From NCBI GenBank assembly GCA_016931365.1, contig JAFGEY010000015.1, positions 1 through 35,456 of the forward strand: a stretch of DNA of 35,456 nt, read 5' to 3'. Under the pieces are notes generated by a model. It worked only from the letters and a program-made list of their open reading frames with translations, was not told where the DNA came from and ran no database searches. This document shows positions 8,454 through 15,299 of this stretch, piece after piece; within the stretch, counting starts at the first letter, position 1; the number at the start of each line of letters is the position of its first letter. The DNA is from Anaerolineae bacterium. GTDB lineage: Bacteria; Chloroflexota; Anaerolineae; JAFGEY01. A program made the translations under genes and the position numbers.

Positions 8454-8545
8454 CTTCCCGAAAGTTATCCTTTGATAAATTGACGTAATTGAACATTCAT
8501 TCAGGGCACAGATTCCTGTGCAAAACCGCAAAAACTTCCGGGAAG
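8454..8545 (+). promoter_or_regulatory. structured 5' leader of the gene at 8588
   Basis: Two nested pairings are visible in the untranslated leader. An outer 13-bp stem pairs CTTCCCGAAAGTT (8454-8466) with AACTTCCGGGAAG (8533-8545), with one A-C mismatch. Inside it is a perfect 6-bp hairpin GCACAG-ATTC-CTGTGC (8506-8521). I do not recognise a known riboswitch. A U-run directly after the outer stem is absent, so it is not a simple terminator. The ribosome site (GGGAGG, about 8578-8583) lies 33 bases beyond. Confidence 0.55.
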
Positions 8546-8587
8546 GTGAGCAGTTACCCAGTAAGATGAAAAAGATCGGGAGGCCTT

Positions 8588-9109
8588 ATGGACCACATTT
8601 ATCTCGAACCGGATACGTTGGTAACATTTGACCTGGAAGGGTCGCTCCCCATTTTTAAGGAAGCTTATGCTTCGCCCCAGGCTGGCAAGACGGTACTCAA
8701 AGGGCTGTTTGCGTCCCAAGCACACTTTGAAACGTTGGATGGTGCGCACTATCGTCTGCTCTCCGCGCGGCGGGATACCGAGCGTCTGAACGAGATTGCC
8801 TACCCGCTCGCACACCTGCCTGAAAAAACAGAAGTTCTGCGCCTGCTCACGCCCGGAATCGCTTACAGCGAGCGCAATCAACAGCGTCCGCCGCTGCGTT
8901 TTACCTGCCGTTTTGGCGAAAACACGTACATTTTCAAGCGCACGCCGCGCCTGGGTCGGGCTTTTGAGATCTGGGATGGGATGGAAATAAGTCGCATCAT
9001 CCAGCGCGAGCCAAAATCCAAGTTAATCCTCGATGCGCTTGTGCTAGAGCGCATCCCCGCGCTGTTCGCACTGCTTTTGCCCTGGCTGGATAATCAATTC
9101 CTGAACTGA
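8588..9109 (+). CDS. conserved-looking protein of unknown function
   Basis: A 173-residue, probably cytoplasmic protein with no signal peptide or membrane segment. It starts at ATG 8588 after GGGAGG. Features are an acidic N-terminus (MDHIYLEPDTLVTFDLEG), a mixed alpha/beta middle, and a Leu-rich hydrophobic C-terminal helix (LERIPALFALLLPWLDNQFL) that could bind a partner or the membrane surface. I do not recognise a family. It is transcribed alone between tilS (divergent) and the sugar transferase (convergent), behind a structured leader, which suggests individual regulation. Confidence 0.8.
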   Translation: MDHIYLEPDTLVTFDLEGSLPIFKEAYASPQAGKTVLKGLFASQAHFETLDGAHYRLLSARRDTERLNEIAYPLAHLPEKTEVLRLLTPGIAYSERNQQRPPLRFTCRFGENTYIFKRTPRLGRAFEIWDGMEISRIIQREPKSKLILDALVLERIPALFALLLPWLDNQFLN

Positions 9110-9127
9110 GATCGATCACAGACGACC

Positions 9128-9188
9128 GACCGCCGACTGCCCGACGACGGAACCATCATTGGAGGCCTGCCGTCGACGGTCAGCGGTC
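9128..9188. terminator. imperfect inverted repeat between convergent genes
   Basis: GACCGCCGAC (9128-9137) pairs with GTCAGCGGTC (9179-9188) with one mismatch, around a 41-base loop. It sits between convergent genes and may terminate them, but there is no U-tract. The same bases belong to the GCCGACCGCCGA dispersed element seen at 6800, so it may be only a repeat remnant. Confidence 0.35.
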
Positions 9189-9192
9189 AGAA

Positions 9193-10614
9193 TCAGTAAG
9201 CGTTTCTTCTCCCACCGAACGAAAAAAGTTGCCGGAGCAAAATCTTGACGTCCAACCACAGCGACCAGTTTTCAACGTACCACAGATCGTACTTGATCCG
9301 CTCCGAAATCGACGTATCACCGCGCAAGCCATTGACCTGTGCCCAGCCGGTCATTCCCCCTTTTTCACGATGTCGATCCATGTAGCGAGGGATGCTGCGG
9401 CGAAACTGCTCCACGTACACCGGGCGCTCGGGGCGCGGGCCGACCAGACTCATCTCGCCCAGCAGGACGTTGATCAACTGCGGTAGCTCATCGAGGTTGC
9501 TGCTGCGCAAAAATGAGCCGATTTGGGTCTTGCGCGGATCGCCTTCGGTGGTCCAGCCGGGACCATCTTTTTCGGCATCCTGGCGCATCGAGCGAAATTT
9601 GATCATCCAGAACGGCTTGCCGTCAAGTCCCATGCGCTCCTGGGCAAAAAAGACAGGCCCGGGCGAATCGAGCTTGATCACCAATGCAGTGAGCACAAAA
9701 ACCGGCGACAAAAAGGTCAGCCCCACGGCCGCACCAAAGAGATCCAATCCGCGCTTGGCCGCTTTGCGCCAGCCGTGCATCCTGGTATCGTGAATGGTGA
9801 GCAAGGGCAGACCGTTCAGATCGCCGATGCTCATCTCGGTGGCCATAATCTGAAAAAAGTCCGGGAAAATCTTAATGTTGACCCGCCCGCCGCGGTCGCA
9901 CAGCGAGATGATGCGCAGCAACTCCTGGTGACTCTGCTCCGGCTCGCCGACGATCACCTCAGCAACGTTGTGCTCCTGGATCAACTCGGGCAGTTGCTCA
10001 ACCGTGCCCAGAATAGGCACGCCCTGAATGCGCCCTCCCGGCTTGCCATTGACCACACCCACCACACGATAGCCGGTTTCGGGCGAAGCCAGCAGCTTTT
10101 GCACGATCATCTGCCCCACTTCGCCGCTGCCCACCACCAGCACCCGTTCTTCAGCCCAGCCGTGCCCGCGCAGATAGGCACGCATCCGACGCTGCAGCAT
10201 ATGCCACGAACCGACGAGCAAGATGCTCAATGCCCAGGCATAAATTATCATCCCGCGCGAGTAATCAAAATCGAGCAAGGTATTTTTCAAGATCAAGGAG
10301 GTCAGCGCAATGCCGATCAGCGTCCCGATCGACACGGCCCCGGCGACGGCAGCCATTTCGTCCACCCAGGGACGGGCGCGTTCTTCGTGATACAGGTTGT
10401 AAAAAAAGGCGACGGCCAGCACAGATACGATCTGAATGACCATCATCCCAAAATAATCTCCAAGTGTGCCAACGTTCTCGGGCGGCATTGGCCAGGGGAT
10501 CAGCAGGCGCAGGTAATAAGCGACAAACAAGGCAACGCCAATCCAGCACGCATCGGCAAGCACCAGGATCGATGTAAACAGTGTATCAGCGTTGGCCTTG
10601 ATCCGCTCGATCAT
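9193..10614 (-). CDS. undecaprenyl-phosphate sugar phosphotransferase (exopolysaccharide initiating enzyme)
   Basis: A 473-residue polyisoprenyl-phosphate hexose-1-phosphate transferase of the WbaP/CpsE type, which loads the first sugar phosphate onto the lipid carrier. The N-terminal third has about four membrane helices. A CoA-binding-like Rossmann domain follows (RVLVVGSGEVGQMIVQKLL, about 155-250). The C-terminal catalytic domain starts with KRGLDLFGAAVGLTFLSPVFVL. It includes the family blocks GPVFFAQERMGLDGKPFWMIKFRSMR, LRSSNLDELPQLINVLLGEMSLVGPRPERP and the end MTGWAQVNGLRG...RIKYDLWYVENWS. Its ATG overlaps the stop of the upstream glycosyltransferase by 4 bases, so the two form a coupled polysaccharide pair. 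Confidence 0.95.
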   Translation of the reverse strand: MIERIKANADTLFTSILVLADACWIGVALFVAYYLRLLIPWPMPPENVGTLGDYFGMMVIQIVSVLAVAFFYNLYHEERARPWVDEMAAVAGAVSIGTLIGIALTSLILKNTLLDFDYSRGMIIYAWALSILLVGSWHMLQRRMRAYLRGHGWAEERVLVVGSGEVGQMIVQKLLASPETGYRVVGVVNGKPGGRIQGVPILGTVEQLPELIQEHNVAEVIVGEPEQSHQELLRIISLCDRGGRVNIKIFPDFFQIMATEMSIGDLNGLPLLTIHDTRMHGWRKAAKRGLDLFGAAVGLTFLSPVFVLTALVIKLDSPGPVFFAQERMGLDGKPFWMIKFRSMRQDAEKDGPGWTTEGDPRKTQIGSFLRSSNLDELPQLINVLLGEMSLVGPRPERPVYVEQFRRSIPRYMDRHREKGGMTGWAQVNGLRGDTSISERIKYDLWYVENWSLWLDVKILLRQLFSFGGRRNAY

Positions 10615-11582
10615 GGCAGATCCTCCACAGCACCAATGCTTGTCACTCGAACGACCTTGTGTTTAGGACCGCGCACCGCATCGACGGCTATGCGCAATCC
10701 GCCGGCCAGGAAAATACCAAGCACGACCAACCCGTCTACCCAAAAGGGCATCGACTGTGCATAATGTTTGCGATAAAAGAGATACATTGCGCGATAAAAT
10801 TCATAGCGTGCCTTGCGGCTGTGACGGCTGGCCGCGCCCTTGTAGTGCAGCACCTTGACGTCGGCTTTGTAAAAGACTTTCCAACCGGCCTGTTTGATAC
10901 GAAAAGCCCAGTCCAGGTCTTCGCCGTACATAAAAAAGGTCTCGTCGAGCAGTCCCACCTGGACGATCGACTCGCGACGGAGCATCATAAACGCACCGTT
11001 CACAGCATCGACCTCGGTCGAGAGCGATGGATCGAGGTAGGTCATATTGTAGCGCGCAAAACGCTCGCTGTTGGGAAAAATCTTTGACAGGCCGATCATA
11101 TGGTAGAACGACACGGCCGGCGAGGGAAATGCACGGCGGCAGGCTTTATCGAGCGAGCCGTCGGCCCGCACCAACCGTGGCCCGACGATGCCCGTGTCGG
11201 GGTGAGCATCCATATAGGCGATCACGTCAGCCAGCGCCGTCGGTGGAAGTCGGGTGTCGGCGTTTAGAAGCAGCACGTAGCGAGGCAACTGATCGAGCGG
11301 AGCTGATTTTTCATCTGGGTTCGCAAACCCCAGCGCGCGCAGCCCGAGGTTATTGGCATACGGATACCCACCGTTGGTTGGGCTGGCAATCAACCTGACC
11401 TGCGGAAACTCTAGCTCGACCATCCCGCAGCTCTCGTCTTCGGAACAATTATCGACCACATAGACCTCAAAGGAGAATTCCTCCACACTGGCATAGATCG
11501 AGGTCAGACAATCCCGCAGCAAGTCGGGCGTTCGATAATTGACAATAATAATTGATAAATCAAGCATATCTTTTCTGTTCAT
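10611..11582 (-). CDS. family 2 glycosyltransferase (rhamnosyltransferase-like)
   Basis: A 323-residue GT-A inverting glycosyltransferase. It opens LSIIIVNYRTPDLLRDCL, the GT2 nucleotide-sugar strand. VYVVDNCSED and the LLLNADTRLPP block, which carries the acidic metal-binding position, follow. GAFMMLRRE and then ETFFMYGEDLDWAFRIKQAGW supply the catalytic-base region, the form common in dTDP-rhamnosyltransferases. A hydrophobic helix near residue 280 (FWVDGLVVLGIFLAGGL) may anchor it at the membrane beside the sugar transferase. The start is ambiguous between ATG 11582 and ATG 11567; neither has a strong ribosome site. It probably acts after the downstream initiating enzyme in making a surface polysaccharide. 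Confidence 0.92.
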   Translation of the reverse strand: MNRKDMLDLSIIIVNYRTPDLLRDCLTSIYASVEEFSFEVYVVDNCSEDESCGMVELEFPQVRLIASPTNGGYPYANNLGLRALGFANPDEKSAPLDQLPRYVLLLNADTRLPPTALADVIAYMDAHPDTGIVGPRLVRADGSLDKACRRAFPSPAVSFYHMIGLSKIFPNSERFARYNMTYLDPSLSTEVDAVNGAFMMLRRESIVQVGLLDETFFMYGEDLDWAFRIKQAGWKVFYKADVKVLHYKGAASRHSRKARYEFYRAMYLFYRKHYAQSMPFWVDGLVVLGIFLAGGLRIAVDAVRGPKHKVVRVTSIGAVEDLP

Positions 11583-11634
11583 TTTTCAGGCTGGGCGATA
11601 TTGTAGCATAAAGGAGGAGCATGGTCAAACGAAA

Positions 11635-11677
11635 TTGCCCCTGCTTTGCGCTGTGTGGTATAATGCCACATTATACC
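11635..11677 (+). promoter_or_regulatory. promoter with perfect inverted repeat over the -10, for the amt-nadD operon
   Basis: TTGCCC (11635-11640), an 18-base spacer and TATAAT (11659-11664) preceded by TGG form an extended -10 promoter. The -10 is one arm of a perfect 8-bp inverted repeat, GGTATAAT (11657-11664) and ATTATACC (11670-11677) with loop GCCAC. A repressor could bind it, or the transcript could start within the hairpin. GGGAGGAG (11682-11689) is the ribosome site for the GTG at 11693. Confidence 0.65.
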
Positions 11678-11692
11678 GTGTGGGAGGAGATC

Positions 11693-13306
11693 GTGCGTCG
11701 AAGCGTCTACATCCTCTTGATTGCAGCCATCATCGCCTTGCTGATCGCCCCGGCGGTCTGGGCCAACGACGGAACATCGAGTACAGCCGGGTTCGAGTGG
11801 TGGGCTGTGCTCCTGTCCTGGCTCGTGCCGGTCGGCCTGGGGCTGATCGCCTGCGGTGCAGCGCCGCCAGAGCGCACAGCGGCCGTCATCCGCGTCGGCT
11901 GGTTGGCCCTGGCTATCGCCGCAATCGGCTATTGGCTGTGCGGTTTTGCGTTCCAATTTGGCGGGGTTGGCTTTTTTCTCGATCATCCCGATCTGTCCGG
12001 CCTCGTCCGCGAGTGGGTATGGAGCCCCGCCGACGCCGCGAACCCAATGGGTTCGTTGGGTGGCGGGATGCTCGGTCTGACCGGCTATATGCTGCGCGGG
12101 CCGGCTGCCACACCGACGGCATTGATGCTCTTTCTGGCCCAACTCCCCTGGCTGACCACAGCAATTGCCATCCTGCTTTGGTCGCTGCAAGGGCGCGCCG
12201 GGCCGGTGACGCTCCTCGCAGGCGGCGTGTTGATCGCCCTGATCTGTGTCGTGTTCGGCAACTGGACCTGGGGCGGTGGGTGGCTGGCGGCATTGGACGT
12301 CAGTGCCGGACTAGGGCATGGCTGGGTCGATGCCTGGGGCATCGGCCCCATCTTTCTGGTCGGCGGGGCAGGCGCATTCGCCGGGATGCTGGCCTTTGGC
12401 ATCCGCCGCCGGGCGCGTGCCGATTACACCCCCTCTCCGGCAGATGAACAAGATCGCTCCCCCGTGCCGATGCCGCCGCTGTATATGCCCGTCCTGGCGA
12501 CGCTTGGCGCGTGGCTGACCCTGATCGGCTGGATCGGCTGGGGGTTGAGCACACCGTTGATGATCGCCAACCCGCCACAGATCAACGTCTACGAAACAGT
12601 CATCAGCGTGCTGCTGGCGACGGCGGGCGGGGCGCTCGTTTCGGGCACCTTTAGCTGGCTCGTCACGGGCCGGGCCGACGCGCTGATGGTCGCGCGCGGA
12701 GTGGTCAGCGCGCTGATCGCGGTGGGCGCGGGCGCGCCTTTTATGCCCGCGTGGGCCGCGTTAGCAGTGGGCACTGGAGCCGGACTGCTCGTGCCATTGG
12801 TGCAATACACGGTCGATCACTTGCTGCGCCTCGACGATCCCACTTCGGCAGTGGCGACGCACGGCATTCCCGCCCTGTGGGGCCTGCTGGCCGTGGGCCT
12901 GTTCGCCGACGGCCATGCCGGGCAGGGCTGGAACCGGGGGGAAACGGCAACCGGCGTCAGTGGGCTGATCGGCGGCGCGCGAGAGCAATTCCAAGCCCAG
13001 TCGATCGGCGTGCTGGCGATGGCTTTGGCTGCGTTTTTCCTTCTCTGGCTGCTCTTTGCGCTGGGCCAGACGCTCACCCGCGCCTGGCAGGGCGAGTACA
13101 CGCTGCGGCTGCCTCGACAATCGAAAGCGCCGGGCGAGCCTTCCGTCTTGCAGCGCGGATGGTCGCGCCTGCGCGCGTGGGGGCAAGGGCTGTTCAAGCA
13201 GAACTTGTTCAAACAGAGCTTGGCTAAAAAGAAAACGTCCGTTGAGGCCAATGTCCAAGCCGATGCAGAGGTCGATGCTGATACAGAGGTTCATGCTGAT
13301 GACTGA
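11693..13306 (+). CDS. Amt/Rh-family ammonium-transporter-like protein lacking the first pore histidine
   Basis: A 537-residue polytopic membrane protein with about 11 helices after a cleavable-looking signal peptide (ILLIAAIIALLIAPAVWA). The GTG at 11693 is chosen because GGAGG lies 5 bases before it and the signal follows at once; an in-frame ATG at 11621, also behind GGAGG, would add 24 residues. Amt landmarks are recognisable: GFAFQFGG, and the DAWGIGPIFLVGGAGAFAG block aligning with 'DFAGSGVVHLVGG'. DDPTSAVATHGIPALWGLL carries the second pore histidine (His390). At the first pore-histidine position, eight residues after Asp213, there is Phe221 (TTT at 12353-12355). The tail is an unusual acidic and Lys-rich extension. 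Conduction may be altered or replaced by sensing. Confidence 0.8.
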   Translation: MRRSVYILLIAAIIALLIAPAVWANDGTSSTAGFEWWAVLLSWLVPVGLGLIACGAAPPERTAAVIRVGWLALAIAAIGYWLCGFAFQFGGVGFFLDHPDLSGLVREWVWSPADAANPMGSLGGGMLGLTGYMLRGPAATPTALMLFLAQLPWLTTAIAILLWSLQGRAGPVTLLAGGVLIALICVVFGNWTWGGGWLAALDVSAGLGHGWVDAWGIGPIFLVGGAGAFAGMLAFGIRRRARADYTPSPADEQDRSPVPMPPLYMPVLATLGAWLTLIGWIGWGLSTPLMIANPPQINVYETVISVLLATAGGALVSGTFSWLVTGRADALMVARGVVSALIAVGAGAPFMPAWAALAVGTGAGLLVPLVQYTVDHLLRLDDPTSAVATHGIPALWGLLAVGLFADGHAGQGWNRGETATGVSGLIGGAREQFQAQSIGVLAMALAAFFLLWLLFALGQTLTRAWQGEYTLRLPRQSKAPGEPSVLQRGWSRLRAWGQGLFKQNLFKQSLAKKKTSVEANVQADAEVDADTEVHADD

Positions 13307-13985
13307 CTCACTCAAGGTAGGCCTGATCGGCGGCACCTTTGACCCGATTCATCTCGGCCACCTGATCGTCGCCGAACAAGTGCGCACACGCCTGGAGCTG
13401 GATCGGATGATCTTTATCCCCGCCGGGCTGCCGCCGCACAAGCTCGACGAGGCGATCACCGATCCCCGCCACCGCCTGGAGATGGTACGCCTGGCCACCG
13501 CCGACAATCCGTATTTCGCACTGTCCCGCGTCGACATCGATCGCTTGGGCCCCTCCTACACTGTCGATACGGTGCGCCTCTTTCTCGACAACTGGGGCGC
13601 GCGCGCCGAACTTTATTTTTTGCTGGGCTCCGATTCGCTGGCTGAGCTGCCCTCCTGGCGGCAGCCCGATCAGTTGATACATCTGTGCCGGATCGTCGCC
13701 GTGGGCCGTCCCGGTTACAACGTTAACCTGGCCGAATTGGATCGCTTGCTGCCCGGCGTGACAAACCTGATCCACATCGTAGATACACCTACGCTCGACA
13801 TTTCTTCAAGCGACATCCGTCGCCGCGTGCGCGAAGGGCGGTCGATCCGCTATCTGGTGCCGCAGGCAGTTGAGCAATACATCGACGAACACCATCTGTA
13901 TCTCGATTTGCAAAAGAGAGGAACCAGAAATGGGGCGATTCACAGTGCGGGTGGAAGAGGGAAACGCCCACGGCGGCCTCTATGA
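13299..13985 (+). CDS. nadD: nicotinate-nucleotide adenylyltransferase
   Basis: Joins ATP and nicotinate mononucleotide to deamido-NAD in NAD biosynthesis. The N-terminus reads VGLIGGTFDPIHLGHLIVAE, the GGxFDPxHxGH nucleotidyltransferase signature. IFIPAGLPPHK, LGSDSLAELPSWRQPDQL and DISSSDIRRRVREGRSIRYLVP (the ISSTxIR ATP motif and family C-terminus) complete it. The ATG at 13299 overlaps the Amt stop by 8 bases with AGAGG nine bases upstream; an ATG at 13293 is the alternative. At 228 residues it is slightly longer than usual because the frame runs 56 bases into the next gene, giving a basic tail that may be unimportant. Confidence 0.94.
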   Translation: MTDSLKVGLIGGTFDPIHLGHLIVAEQVRTRLELDRMIFIPAGLPPHKLDEAITDPRHRLEMVRLATADNPYFALSRVDIDRLGPSYTVDTVRLFLDNWGARAELYFLLGSDSLAELPSWRQPDQLIHLCRIVAVGRPGYNVNLAELDRLLPGVTNLIHIVDTPTLDISSSDIRRRVREGRSIRYLVPQAVEQYIDEHHLYLDLQKRGTRNGAIHSAGGRGKRPRRPL

Positions 13986-14202
13986 GCTGGAGCAAACCAC
14001 ATACTATCAGGTGGTAGACACGCTTTCGGGCGCGGTGGTGATGACGTTTGAAGGCGAAATGGAAGCCAGTCTGAGCGACGTAGGGCTGTGGGACGACTAT
14101 CACTTTTCGGGCGTGCGCGAGGTGACGGTCGCGCCCGATGAGCAATCGGTCACGGTGCGCTATTATGATGGCCGTGAGGAGACGGTGCAGCTACCTCAAT
14201 AG
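13930..14202 (+). CDS. small protein of unknown function
   Basis: A 90-residue soluble protein, acidic, with alternating hydrophobic strands (FTVRVEEGN, YYQVVDTLSGAVVMTFEG, VREVTVAPDEQSVTVRYYDG) that suggest a small all-beta fold. AGAGGA lies 7 bases before the ATG. Its start lies inside the end of nadD, in another frame, so the two are translationally linked. I recognise no family; cytoplasmic location is inferred from the lack of a signal. Confidence 0.75.
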   Translation: MGRFTVRVEEGNAHGGLYELEQTTYYQVVDTLSGAVVMTFEGEMEASLSDVGLWDDYHFSGVREVTVAPDEQSVTVRYYDGREETVQLPQ

Positions 14203-14237
14203 TGAAAAGCAAATTCCTATCACCGAGGAGGTGTCAG

Positions 14238-15299
14238 ATGCAAATCACCCAGGTTCAAGTCACCCCTGTCGAACTCAAGCTCGCCCACCCCTACCAATCC
14301 GCCTACCATGCCCAGATCGACCGTACGGCGGCAGTGTTTATTCGCATCGACACACGCCAGGGGCGAACGGCGTGGGGCTGCGCGGCTTTTGTGCCCGCCG
14401 TCAGCAGCGAAACGCTGGAAAAGGTGACCCGCGCCTGCCGCGCCTGCGCCGATCGGGCATTGGAATTGAACCCGCTCAATGTCGAGCACGCCCTGTCAGA
14501 ATTGGCTCAGGTCGCTGGCGCCACACGCCCGGCGCTGTGCGCTTTTGACATTGCCTTTCACGACCTGATCGGCCTGGCCACCGGGCTGCCGATCCATCGG
14601 CTGTTGGGCGGCTACCGCTACCGCATCCAGACCTCGATCACGGTCGGCATTGCCTCAGTTCAGGAGACAGTCGAACTGGCCCGCGACTGGGCGCGGCGCG
14701 GGTTTCGCATCCTCAAGCTCAAAGGAGGGCTTGACCCGCACCTGGATGTCGAGCGCGTGCACGCCGTCGCCGACGCGCTGCCCCACCTCACCCTGCGCCT
14801 GGACGTCGATCAGGGCTACACCGTGCAGCAGGCGCTCGACGTGGCGCGCGCGCTGGAAGGTCAATTGGAATTCTTGGAACAGCCCACACCCGCCGACGAC
14901 CTGGAAGCGTTGAACCAAGTCACGCAACAGAGCAAGGTGCCCATCCTGGCCGACGAGAGCGTCCACGGGCCGCCGTCGGCGCTGCACATTGCCGGCCACA
15001 AGATGGCCCACGGCCTCAACGTCAAGCTGTCAACGTGCGGCGGGTTGCGCTGTGCAACCCACATCGACGCCATCGCCCGCGCGGCGCACCTCTCGACGAT
15101 GGTCGGCTGCATCAACGAACCAGCATTGCTGATCGCTGCCGGGTTGGGGTTTGCCCTGAGCAGCCCCAACGTCCATTATGGCGATCTGGACGGGCACTTT
15201 GATTTGATCGACGACCCGACCAGGCACAGTTTTCGCTTTGAAGAAGGGTGGCTGATCGCCTCGGACATGCCAGGATTGGGGTGTAGCGTTGAACTCTGA
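14238..15299 (+). CDS. enolase-superfamily enzyme, muconate-lactonizing / dipeptide-epimerase group
   Basis: A 353-residue protein with the capping domain (MQITQVQVTPVELKLAHPYQSAYH and on) followed by the TIM barrel. The catalytic set of the MLE subgroup is present: KLKGG (KxK, about residues 160-162), metal ligands in LDVDQ (about 188), EQP (about 214) and DES (about 238), and the second-face lysine in NVKLSTCGGL (about 262). These enzymes abstract a proton alpha to a carboxylate. Members include dipeptide epimerases, o-succinylbenzoate synthase and muconate cycloisomerase; the substrate cannot be chosen here. The start is fixed by AGGAGG (14226-14231) six bases before the ATG. It ends 11 bases inside the next gene. 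Confidence 0.9.
   Translation: MQITQVQVTPVELKLAHPYQSAYHAQIDRTAAVFIRIDTRQGRTAWGCAAFVPAVSSETLEKVTRACRACADRALELNPLNVEHALSELAQVAGATRPALCAFDIAFHDLIGLATGLPIHRLLGGYRYRIQTSITVGIASVQETVELARDWARRGFRILKLKGGLDPHLDVERVHAVADALPHLTLRLDVDQGYTVQQALDVARALEGQLEFLEQPTPADDLEALNQVTQQSKVPILADESVHGPPSALHIAGHKMAHGLNVKLSTCGGLRCATHIDAIARAAHLSTMVGCINEPALLIAAGLGFALSSPNVHYGDLDGHFDLIDDPTRHSFRFEEGWLIASDMPGLGCSVEL

Noticed and set aside
9523..10764. Long open frame (413 codons) on the plus strand
   Set aside because: It lies antisense to the sugar transferase and glycosyltransferase, which show clear family motifs; the plus-strand product is His/Gln/Arg-rich without motifs, as expected of a shadow in GC-rich DNA.
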